From the NCBI GenBank assembly GCA_014843695.1, contig CM026395.1, forward strand, positions 45,308,396 through 45,372,395: a stretch of 64,000 nucleotides of DNA, in the 5' to 3' direction. Of the stretch, positions 49,487 through 58,670 are shown in pieces. Origin of the DNA: Archivesica marissinica (Eukaryota > Mollusca > Bivalvia > Venerida > Vesicomyidae). A program made the translations under genes and the position numbers. Within the stretch, counting starts at the first letter, position 1. Each line of letters begins with the position of its first letter. The notes beneath the pieces were generated by a model that was given only the letters and a program-made list of their open reading frames with translations, was not told the DNA's origin and made no database searches.

Positions 49487-49620
49487 TATCCGTGGTTAAG
49501 TCGTCCGCCTACGGAGGGGGAGGTCGAAGGTTCGAACCTCGTAAGGAGTTCGTTCTGATATAGGTCGCTTGGTGAGCCGCCAGCTAGTTAAATAGTGGTT
49601 ACTGATTGTCTACCAGCCTG
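49484..49620 (+). mobile_element. tRNA-derived SINE-like element
   Basis: The head reads CCGTGGTTAAGTCGTCCGCC (box A-like) and about 40 bp later GGTTCGAACCTCG (box B, close to the GGTTCGANTCC consensus). The spacing fits an RNA polymerase III internal promoter. The body continues with GTCGCTTGGTGAGCCGCC and grades into unassigned sequence. It is a different family from the tRNA-Ser/Leu-like copies. It is not called as a tRNA gene because acceptor-stem pairing is not visible. Confidence 0.65.
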
Positions 49621-50760
49621 GCGCCTGGCATAAAAGCATAGGATTCGGGAACTACTGATGTTCATAAAAATAGGTATATTATAAGTAGGAAATGGCTGGC
49701 CCTTTAAATATAATACACTATAAGAAACACACACATTGTTGTGTCTGTTTTATGTGTATGAATGTATGAAAGAAGTGCATGCATTGGTTGTTGAAGACTG
49801 ATCCTCTCACTGGTGGGTATTTGGAATATCTTTCCTGGCAGTCAGAACACGATTCTCTTACGAGATAAACATTATAATGTTAATTGAGATTTTCAGATTA
49901 CTCTGATATATAGAAATAGAAATTCAAGAGACGCTGTTGTAATTATATGTATTATTCTATTACCCTAAGGCGTCGATTGCTTTATTGAGTACTGTTGTAT
50001 TCTTTTTATGTTGTTTTTTATATTATCCTAAACCGTATATTTGTTTTATGCCAACTGTAATAGGAAAATAAAGTATATGAACCTACGCCAGGATTGTTCT
50101 AAAAGTAACCCATGTGACATAAGTTTCAAAACCAAAGTTTGTTTTAAGAATTCTATAAATCTTGCTATTATTTGAATTTGTGTAACAACTGCATGCCAGT
50201 CATTTATGAACATATCTTTGTTTATTTACTGTCAGCTGAAGCCACTTGTGGTTCGGAGAGTTTTGCGATTCCCATATTCCCGACAAACCACATTTTATCA
50301 TTGCACACAGAGAATACGAAAATCTATTGCAATAGCTTCTGGGAGATGGAAGAGTTACCATAAGGAGGCTCCTGAGGTAGTAATCGTTTCAATCTATTTC
50401 CGTTGCATAAACTATTCAAAATAATGATGATATACTGTGCCTGGCGTTGATTGGATAGAAGGATGGTCTTGCTGGATGAAAACGGGGTTGTTGTTTGGTT
50501 TCGTCAATGATTTCCAATGAGCGATATCGCTGCGTTTTCTATTACCTTCTTCGATAGATAAAGTCTGATTTATCCCGAAATGTATATTGTTCCTTTCAGT
50601 TGGAATCCTTTATTATTTTCGTTTGTTTCCTGACCAGATGCTGCGGTATGATTTATTGCGATTTTATTAAAATCATGTTAATTAATTGATAACATTTCTT
50701 TGCAGTATTCAAAATATCTGGATTTGATAATTATAAGATGAGAAAAAGGATACAATGATA
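49621..50760. other. no gene recognised
   Basis: Unassigned intron sequence. Two overlapping open frames at 50172-50424 (63 and 72 codons) have no recognisable domain and lie in different phases, so I do not call them. Confidence 0.45.
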
Positions 50761-52864
50761 GCATATGGTGCATAGGAAATAACGATAAAACAGAGGAAAC
50801 CAATACGGATGACCTATCCTCCTTAAAGCATATGGTGCATAGGAAATAACAATAAAACAGAGGAAACCAATGCGGAGAACCTATCCTCCTTAAAACATAT
50901 GGTGCATAGGAAATAACGATAAAACAGAGGACACCAATACGGAGGACTTGTCCTCCTTAAAGCATATGGTGCATAGGATATAGCGAAAAAACAGAGGAAA
51001 CCAATACGGAGGACCTATCCTCCTTAAAAAGAGGAAACCAATACCGAGAACCTATCCTCCTTAAACAGAGGAAACATATACTGAGAACCTATACTCCTTA
51101 AACAGAGGAAACCAATACAGAGAACCTATCCTACTTAAAGCATATGGTGCATAGGAAACAACGATAAAACAGAGGAAACCAATACGGAGAACATGTCCTC
51201 CTTAAACATAGGAAACCAATAAGGAGAACCTATCCTCCTTAAAGAGAGGACACCAATAAGGAGAACATATCCTCCTTAAACAAAGGAAACCTATACGGAG
51301 CACCTATCCTCCTTAAACAGAGGAAACCAATACGGAGAACATATCCTCCTTAAACAGAGGAAACCAGTACGGAGAACCTATCCTCCTTAAACAGAGGAAA
51401 CCAATAAGGAGAACATATCCTCCTTAAACAAAGGAAACCAATAAGGAGAACCTATCCTCCTTAAACAGAGGAAACCAATAAGGAGAACATATCCTCCTTA
51501 ACAAAGGAAACCAATAAGGAGAACATATCCTCCTTAAACAAAGGAAACCAATAAGGAGAACATATCCTCCTTAAACAGAGGAAACCAATACGGAGAACAT
51601 ATCCTCCTTAAACAAAGGAAACCAATAAGGAGAACATATCCTCCTTAAACAAAGGAAACCAATAAGGAGAACCTATCGTCCTTAAACAAAGGAAACCAAT
51701 AAGGAGAACCTATCCTCCTTAAACAAAGGAAACCAATACGGAGAACCTATCCTCCTTAAACAAAGGAAACCAAATAAGGAGAACCTATCCTCCTTAAACA
51801 AAGGAAACCAATAAGGAGAACATATCCTCCTTAAACAAAGGAAACCAATAAGAAGAACCTATCCTCCTTAAACAAAGGAAACCAATACGGAGAACCTATC
51901 CTCCTTAAACAAAGGAAACCAATAAGGAGAACCTATCCTCCGTAAACAAAGGAAACCAATAAGGAGAACATATCCTCCTTAAACAAAGGAAACCAATACG
52001 GAGCACCTATCCTCCTTAAACAGAGGAAACCAATACGGAGAACATATCCTCCTTAAACAGAGGAAACCTATACGGAGCACCTATCCTCCTTAAACAGAGG
52101 AAACCAATACGGAGAACATATCCTCCTTAAACAGTGGAAACCCATACGGAGAACCTATCCTCCTTAAACACAGGAAACCAATACGGAGAACCTATCCTCC
52201 TTAAACAGAGGAAACCAATACGGAGAACCTATCCTCCTTAAACACAGGAAACCAATAAGAAGAACCTATCCTCCTTAAACAGAGGAAACAAATACGGAGA
52301 ACCTATCCCCCTTAAACAGTGGAAACCCATACGGAGAACCTATCCTCCTTAAAGCATATGGTGCATAGGAAACAACGATAAAACAGAGGAAACCAATACG
52401 GAGAACCTATCCTCCTTAAACATAGGAAACCAATACGAAAAACCTATCCTCCTTAAACAGAGGAAACCAATAAGGAGAACCTATCCTCCTTAATGAGAGG
52501 ACACCAATAAGGAGAACATATCCTCCTTAAACAAAGTAAACCTATACGGAGCACCTATCCTCCTTAAACAGAGGAAACCAATACGGAGAACCTATCCTCC
52601 TTAAACAGTGGAAACCCATACGGAGAACCTATCCTCCTTAAACAGAGGAAACCAATAAGGAGAACCTATCCCCCTTAAACAGTGGAAACCCATATGGAGA
52701 ACCTATCCTCCTTAAACAGTGGAAACCAATACGGATGACCTATCCTCCTTAAACAGTGGAAACCCATACGGAGAACCTATCCTCCTTAAATAGTGGAAAC
52801 CCATACGGAGAACCTATCCTCCTTAAACAGTGGAACCCAATACGGATGACCTATCCTCCTTAAA
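50761..52864 (+). repeat. 37-bp minisatellite with 67-bp composite units
   Basis: The main unit contains AGAGGAAACCAATACGGAGA, then ACCTATCCTCCTTAAAC. At the left end (50761-51000), and once each near 51139 and 52355, the unit is extended to 67 bp by a 30-bp module, GCATATGGTGCATAGGAAAT plus AACGATAA. Units with AAGGAG in place of ACGGAG carry a 6-bp stem (AAGGAG/CTCCTT) around an 8-base loop. About 55 units in total. It lies about 0.8 kb downstream (on minus) of the exon at 53636. Confidence 0.93.
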
Positions 52865-53635
52865 GAGTATTCAGTGAGCAGTATCTGAACAATGTCTCTC
52901 ATTTCTTGATGTAAAGTGTTCTTAAATCAGTATAAAGTAAGCATTCAATAATAAAATGATATTCATCCTTTAATAATTGGACGGCTTTCAAAAGGCCAGC
53001 GTATTCTATTAAATAATATGCGTAAATGTACGAAATGAACAATTGGATTAGTAAGATTTTATATTATAACTTATAAGTGTGTGTTTTATGCAAGTATGCG
53101 ACTATTTTACATATTGGATGGTTTCTGCTTATATCTTATACGTATCAATATCGACAGCAGAAGATCATAGCAGTTATATTGGCATATGCGGTACGAACCC
53201 GAGCATGTAACATGGGCGTACCGGTATTCGGTCACCTACTGTTTGAATGTGAATAACTTATAGTCAGTCTCTTTTATAGTAGATGACATAATATTACTAT
53301 GTAAAGTGATGATTCTTGCATTTAATACGCTTAACTAAACACAGATTGCGTAACAACTTTTAAAATAAAATGTTCCCTAAGTTTCGGACACCAATAATAT
53401 TTCATGTACCATAAATGTGTTTTCCGGTAATATTATATGATTGACACGTGACCTTGTAAAGCCAAGCATTAGACTTGTTACAAAATAAACAAATATTTCT
53501 TTGCATATATCTCTCTGTGCAAGGGTGTTTAGGGTACACGTGTATGAGACAGCGATGACTTCATTTGCAAATCAAATCGAAAACAGGTAGTGTCCGGAAA
53601 TAGGGAGATTTGCGTTGGCGCTTTCGTAATCTTAC
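52865..53635. other. no gene recognised
   Basis: Intron sequence following the donor at 53635. No repeat or exon recognised. Confidence 0.5.
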
Positions 53636-53722
53636 CTTCATAAACTCCACGCTGGACTCTAAAGGATGATCCCTCCTAAACAAGAGGAGGAAGTTCTGTT
53701 CCATTGGCAGAATCTGAGCTAA
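53636..53722 (-). CDS. Cbp53E: calbindin-32-like EF-hand protein, internal exon (linker between EF-hands 2 and 3)
   Basis: Role: links EF-hands 2 and 3 of the calcium buffer and supplies the first helix of EF-hand 3. Sequence: 87 bp, 29 codons, translation LAQILPMEQNFLLLF, then RRDHPLESSVEFMK. Fly calbindin-32 reads LAQLLPMEENFLLLF...LESSVEFMK, a near-exact match. The acceptor is TTGTTTTTCCAG and the donor is AAG|GTAAGA; both borders are phase 0. Neighbours: the upstream exon ends 1.1 kb away at 54822, and the downstream intron is the 40.2-kb satellite-filled one. The open frame that runs past both splice sites (53561-53755) is only the shadow of this exon. Confidence 0.95.
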
Positions 53723-53943
53723 CTGGAAAAACAAAACATAAACCAGGGGTTGCAAATGCTTATATAATATCGAATTGATACATAGCGGATATTACTTTCG
53801 AACATTATAATGGAGGGTGGATGGTCGCTAAATCTTCAAAAAGCTGCAATAAATTTCACAATTTAACTTCAAATGACAACGATATAGCAATTTGAAAAAT
53901 ATGACAAAATGGCTGACATGGCTGCCATTTTGAAGTGTGTGCC

Positions 53944-54589
53944 AATCATTTAATCCGATGTGTTCATCGTCTCTGACAGGCAATAGCATGGACCCTTGTA
54001 TTTGCTGAACCACAATCATTTAATCCGATGTGTTCATCGCCTCTGACAGACAATAGCATGGACCCTTGTATTTGCTGAACCACAGTCATTTAATCCGATG
54101 TGTTCATCGTCTCTGACAGGCAATAGCATGGACCCTTGCATTTGCTGATCCACCATCATTTAATCCGATGTGTTCATCGTCTCTGACAGGCAATAGCATG
54201 GACCCTTGCATTTGCTGAACCACAATCATTTAATCCGAGGTGTTCATCGGCTCTGGTTCATCGTCTCTGACAGGCAATAGCATGGACCCTTGCATTTGCT
54301 GATCCACAATCATTTAATCCGATGTGTTCATCGTCTCTGACAGGCAATAGCATGGACCCTTGCATTTGCTGATCCACAATCATTTAATCCGATGTGTTCA
54401 TCGTCTCTGACAGACAATAACATGGACCCTTGCGTTTGCTGAACCACAATCAGTTAATCCGATGTGTTCATCGTCTCTGACAGACAATAACATGGACCCT
54501 TGCGTTTGCTGAACCACAATCATTTAATCCGAGGTGTTCATCGGCTCTGACAGGCAATAGCATGGACCCTTGCATTTGCTGAAACACTT
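53944..54589 (+). repeat. 70-bp tandem array, about 9 copies
   Basis: The unit contains AATCATTTAATCCGATGTGT, then TCATCGTCTCTGACAGGCAA and ATAGCATGGACCCTTGCATT, then TGCTGAWCCACA. One copy near 54224-54300 has an internal partial duplication. It lies in the 1.1-kb intron between the EF-hand 2 exon and the linker exon and ends about 15 bp from the degenerate exon copy. Confidence 0.92.
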
Positions 54590-54604
54590 TTATAATAATC
54601 TAAC

Positions 54605-54665
54605 CTCGGCAATGACAATCTTTGTTTCATCGAAAACATTGAGTACAAGCTTCTTAGCGTCCTTG
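54605..54665 (-). pseudogene. degenerate duplicate of the EF-hand 2 exon
   Basis: On minus it reads KDAKKLVLNVFDETKIVIAE followed by GTTAGA, against KDAKKLVLNAF and DENKDGRIDIAE in the true exon at 54822-54911. A 9-bp net deletion removes the centre of the calcium loop, so it could not bind calcium. The 3' splice donor GAG|GT is retained, but the first third of the exon and its acceptor are missing. It lies about 160 bp downstream of the true exon in the same orientation, which indicates a local duplication followed by decay. Confidence 0.8.
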
Positions 54666-54820
54666 TGTATAATTGTGTTCATCTATTATAGCTCAATGTT
54701 GGAGTGGCATTGTACTTTTATTATGTAAACTAGTCATGTAATATTACTGTAAATACAGTAGGAGCAATGGTGAGATATAAATAAAGATTACTACTACTAC
54801 TACTACTACTATTACTACTA
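54666..54820 (+). mobile_element. retroelement 3' end with (TAC)n tail
   Basis: Sequence between the duplicate and the true exon ends GGTGAGATATAAATAAAGAT, then TACTACTAC-type repeats up to 54820. An AATAAA-like signal followed by a short triplet repeat is the usual 3' end of non-LTR elements; the element at 61441-62232 ends similarly with (TTG)n. The tail runs directly into the splice donor of the exon at 54822-54911. Confidence 0.5.
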
Positions 54821-54821
54821 C

Positions 54822-54911
54822 CTCGGCAATGTCTATACGACCGTCTTTGTTTTCATCGAATGCATTGAGTACAAGCTTCTTGGCATCCTTCAAAGCGGAG
54901 TCAGATATTAC
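54822..54911 (-). CDS. Cbp53E: calbindin-32-like EF-hand protein, internal exon (EF-hand 2)
   Basis: Role: carries the calcium loop of EF-hand 2. Sequence: 90 bp, 30 codons, translation VISDSALKDAKKLVLNAF, then DENKDGRIDIAE. The loop has canonical ligands (D1, N3, D5, G6, I8, D9, E12) and the exon ends exactly on the position-12 Glu. The acceptor is AATTATTTACAG; the donor is GAG|GTAGTA and is part of a (GTA)n microsatellite on minus. Both borders are phase 0. The next exon in the protein is 53636-53722. Exons for the N-terminus and EF-hand 1 should lie above 54911 on minus; I could not find them up to 64000. Confidence 0.94.
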
Positions 54912-55399
54912 CTGTAAATAATTGAATGCATTTCAATCTTTAATATAGTATAATATATGTACATATTATAATAAACACAACATAAGTATAGGATCTTGTA
55001 TGAATTGTGATTTCATACAATATTTCATGAAGCGAGTTCATAAAATATGGTATGAAATTACAACTCATGTAAAACTCTTTCTATCACATTACCACAGTAA
55101 TAACAATCAAACATTGGAACAACTATTGCTTGCTAGTATAATGTTGAGCCTTAGAACATAGCAAGGCAATCAGTAATGTGCATCCGCGGGTCGTATTAAA
55201 TAGTCCCTGATAACCAAATAACTCCAAGCAAATAATCGAAACAATACTTTTAATCACCAAATTTCGCTAGTACATATTTATGCAATTTTATATATTTAAA
55301 CAGTTGATTTTCAACCTATAAAGCATGAACACAAACTATATGTCGAATGTGTCAAATGCAGATGGCTGTATGAAAATGAAACTAAAATCAAGCAAGATT

Positions 55400-55519
55400 A
55401 TGTGATAAAAGGATATACTAGACACATGGATCAAGCTCAATGTGATAAAAGGATATACTAGACACATGGATCAAGCTCAATGTGATAAAAGGATATACTA
55501 GACACATGGATCAAGCTCA
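55400..55519 (+). repeat. 40-bp tandem triplication
   Basis: Three copies of a unit beginning ATGTGATAAAAGGATATACT and continuing AGACACATGGATCAAGCTCA. The copies look identical, so the event is recent. Confidence 0.95.
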
Positions 55520-56426
55520 ATAATAAAATAGTCCAAATAGTCCAAATACGTTTAGCGACATTAGAAAGCAATTGATAGGGGAACCAAGTCGATCAATCCT
55601 GGCGGAAACTGTTTCTTTTATCCAAATTATTTACATTAATCACCTGTTAGATGATAACAACTTCATTTGTTAAGTTAAGCTATTTATAGCACAGTAAGTA
55701 AACGAAACTGTAGAGCGGAAATCAATGTACGAAATCCGGAACTGCTAAAGCTAAGGATTGAAATGGTTGTGAGAAAAAACTTAGCTCGTGCACTATTTTT
55801 AAGGTTATTAAAACTGTTTTAAAGTTTTCCAAGCGTTCAATCAAAACACACTGAACATCATACGCACTCTAAATAACAACTCCAACTATTGTTGCGCTTT
55901 TTAGATAATTTGGTCATGTTACAATCGAAATAATATTCGTAACTTATAGTCAAATATAACATGGTTTGTTGTTATGGGAGCCGGCATTAACCATTTACGA
56001 CCTGCGTGGTTAATTCCTACGCATCAGAACTCCAAACCATGTTTTATTCACCAATAAATAACTGAAAGACAAATATTATTTCTTAATTAGGAGGCGTACG
56101 TGTATATTAATGTTTCAATGTTAATTATATAGCCTTGCGCTATTTGAATATGCATTTGGGAAACCTACTTCCCAAATACATTCAAAGTACAACACATATA
56201 TATATATCAATAGCTAATTCTATAAACGAGAATTTAGTCCTATCAGTCACGGAGTGTAAATCCAGATATACAGTGGATGGTAATATCTTCCTAGTGAAAT
56301 CATAACATCATAACTCATTAATTAGTATCAATTATTAATAAGGAAATCAACATATATGTACATTTTTGTATGCACACAAGTGACTATGGTACAGAGAAAA
56401 TAACCCCAATTCGGTTTATTCGGCAT

Positions 56427-56916
56427 TGTTCACGTATAAATGCGTTGCTACTACAAATTCTTCCGAATACATTCGAACACTAACATTGAATCAATAAACA
56501 GTGTGTTTGTGATCTACATACTTTCAACATTGAAAGTAGGATTTCATATAACGATCATCCACGCTCCTGAATTGATGTTTGTGTGTCATCGGAGTAAATA
56601 CTAAACGCGTGAAAATGTCGTTTAATGATAATTTAACTAAGACTAGTCTACACATAAATATGCATAGGCACACATGTGAGATATAACGGTAAATCTGTAT
56701 CATAAATCGTGTTATTCAGGATACACGAGTTGAATTACGCATGAATGTCGACCCTATTTACATTATTTTGTTATGTCAATAAACCGTGTATACGACGTTT
56801 GTTTATTAGTTGAAATACTCAGTATATGGGGCAAATATTTGGAAAACAATTATATCATATAATAGGAAATACATTCTGTAGAAATTTGCGATTTCACTAA
56901 TGTAGTGTTGCTTTAA
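56427..56916 (+). mobile_element. TTAA-ended interspersed repeat, second copy
   Basis: Aligns along its length with 2770-3254 in the same orientation. Shared words include CACGTATAAATGC, GAATACATTCGAACACTAAC, TCCTGAATTGA, GTCTACACATAAATATGCAT, ATGTCGACCCTATTTACATT and ATACGACGTTTGTTTATT. Both copies end GTAGTGTYGCT followed by TTAA (56913-56916 here), and similarity stops there. The 5' end lacks the reverse-transcriptase segment found in the other copy, and no left inverted end was identified. Confidence 0.8.
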
Positions 56917-57815
56917 CAATCGCAAGTAATTATCATAACCGTAATACATCTTAGAATGACTATACCTTACAAGAACTGGACTAGTATAAATAGAGACATG
57001 CCATTGCTGGATAATATAAAATGATGACCCATTTTAACATTATTATATATGAATAATGTTATATTACCATTACATGAGTTATAGTTAAATACCTAGGCAT
57101 AATCAGATAACCAATTCTTAAGACAGTGTACATAATTATAACATTGCATTTATTATAAGTGTCCAAATGAATTATTTTACACCAGTAATGTATACTATTC
57201 TAAAATAACGAACTATGCAAATGCATCCACAATGTATGACGTCCTCGTTCACCGTACAGAGCTGAAGAACACGCAGTTTGTCTACCATTCAGAAATGTTT
57301 TGCAAAACTAAATGAACTCTAACAATGAATTTCATTTAGAAATCCCCATAACTCTGCACTGTACAATAGGGCAGGACACATAAACAAGTCAAAATAAATA
57401 TTCCTGGTTGAGTGAACAATTATCATTATTGCTTATGAATCAATGACAATTTCTATAATATGACCATTGTGGGATGAAGAATACGATAACAATGAGAGAT
57501 AAAAACCTTGCCTTTGATCATGAAATATATTACATAAATTGGACCCTAAAATAGCAATACACTCAATAACATATCAGCACTTCCGGCAGCTTTTTCCGGT
57601 TATGGGGTCGTCTTACTTATTGCTAGAACACTGGGAATATGCACATCTAATTTATCAACAATCAGTATTATCCAAATTCTGATAATTACAAACAGTCTGC
57701 TTGTTAACAATACTTTCAATACATCGATACTGTCATCTCCTGGAGTAGAAACATAATTATAATTTGATCAAATGATGATCATTTCATTTACTTTCTACAT
57801 ATTTTTTTTGAAATA

Positions 57816-58012
57816 CAGTCTACATCCGTTATGTCGAATTCCGTCGGACCTAACAAAATACTTCGACATAACGGACGTTTGACGTAACGAAATTTGATAT
57901 AAACAGATCCAATTATATGTAAAATGATAGTGTCTGAAACGAGACTTTGATCCAACTTCGAGATAACCAGATAATTCGACATAACCGAGTTTGACATAAC
58001 GGGTGTAGAGTG
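57816..58012. mobile_element. 197-bp pogo/Tigger-like MITE
   Basis: The ends are CAGTCTACATCCGTTATGTC and, read on minus, CACTCTACACCCGTTATGTC, differing at two positions over 20 bp. TA dinucleotides flank both sides (57814-57815 and 58013-58014), as in Tc1/mariner-superfamily targets. The interior repeats TTCGACATAAC-like words. There is no coding capacity. The minus open frame at 57788-58021 spans it and is not a gene. Confidence 0.8.
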
Positions 58013-58204
58013 TACTTCCAAAAATTGCTTACGGCCTACAGTTTCTTAATTTTCAAATTTCAGAAGCACTTTTCTTAGAAGCACTACATGCATATTTTAG
58101 GTCGCAGAGGTATACATATGAATACTTCTCTATACTATGTGAAATGAACAAGTTTGACAAACTCTGCTACATTTGAAAACGTTTAATTTAATAATATATA
58201 CACA

Positions 58205-58423
58205 TTTAATTTAGCACAATTGCGAAACAAGTTTTTACAACACTATATTAATCGCCTTACGGATCTCATTCCAGGTGGACTCCGTCGCCGTGAGGGAGAG
58301 ATAAGAGGCAATGAGGAACTTAAGTGCCTTTCCTAAGAGCACACTCGTAACGGCTCCAGCGGGGCTCGACCTCTGGGGCATATTACACACGAAGCGAACG
58401 CGCTACAACTGCGCTATCATATC
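58205..58423 (-). mobile_element. tRNA-derived SINE-like element
   Basis: On minus the head is TGATAGCGCAGTTGTAGCG (box A-like), then CGTTCGCTTCG, and later GAGGTCGAGCCCCGC where box B is expected. It aligns with 9553-9752 over most of its length, including AGATAAGAGGCAATG and TGCGAAACAAGTT words on plus. The 5' end of the SINE abuts the (CGAA)n microsatellite. Confidence 0.7.
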
Positions 58424-58670
58424 CGAACGAACGAACGAACGAACGAACGAACGAACGAACGAACGAACGAACGAACGAACGAACGAACGAACGAACGAAC
58501 GAACGAACGAACGAACGAACGAACGAACGAACGAACGAACGAACGAAACGAACGAACGAACGAACGAACGAACGAACGAACGAACGAACGAACGAACGAA
58601 CGAACGAACGAACGAACGAACGAACGAACGAACGAACGAACGAACGAACGAACGAACGAACGAACGAACA
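58424..58670 (+). repeat. (CGAA)n microsatellite, about 61 copies
   Basis: A perfect tetranucleotide run except for one extra A near 58547. It is open in every frame, hence ERTN and VRSF repeat peptides that are not genes. The near-perfect length suggests a young, probably polymorphic locus. Confidence 0.97.

Larger units (their letters stand above)
13481..53635 (-). other. 40.2-kb calbindin intron, about 80% tandem repeat
   Basis: This interval separates two phase-0 exons that are adjacent in the protein (LESSVEFMK then IWREYD). Tandem arrays occupy 15628-19984, 21225-21688, 22178-43094, 43333-47786 and 50761-52864, about 32 kb in total. The remainder holds SINE-like and hAT relics, a fold-back element and unassigned sequence. 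The true length is uncertain because of the N gap at 31349-32348. No second gene was found inside it. Confidence 0.85.
54912..57815. other. probable calbindin upstream intron, repeats only
   Basis: No exon recognised. It contains the 40-bp triplication at 55400-55519 and the TTAA-ended repeat at 56427-56916. The remainder is AT-rich and unassigned. Confidence 0.5.

Noticed and set aside
49484..49560. Functional tRNA gene
   Set aside because: Box A and box B words are present but acceptor and anticodon stems do not pair convincingly, and the body continues as a SINE would.
50172..50424. Two overlapping open frames of 63 and 72 codons
   Set aside because: Different phases of the same stretch, no domain, no splice context.
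57788..58021. 77-codon minus open frame
   Set aside because: It spans the non-coding Tigger-like MITE and part of its flanks.
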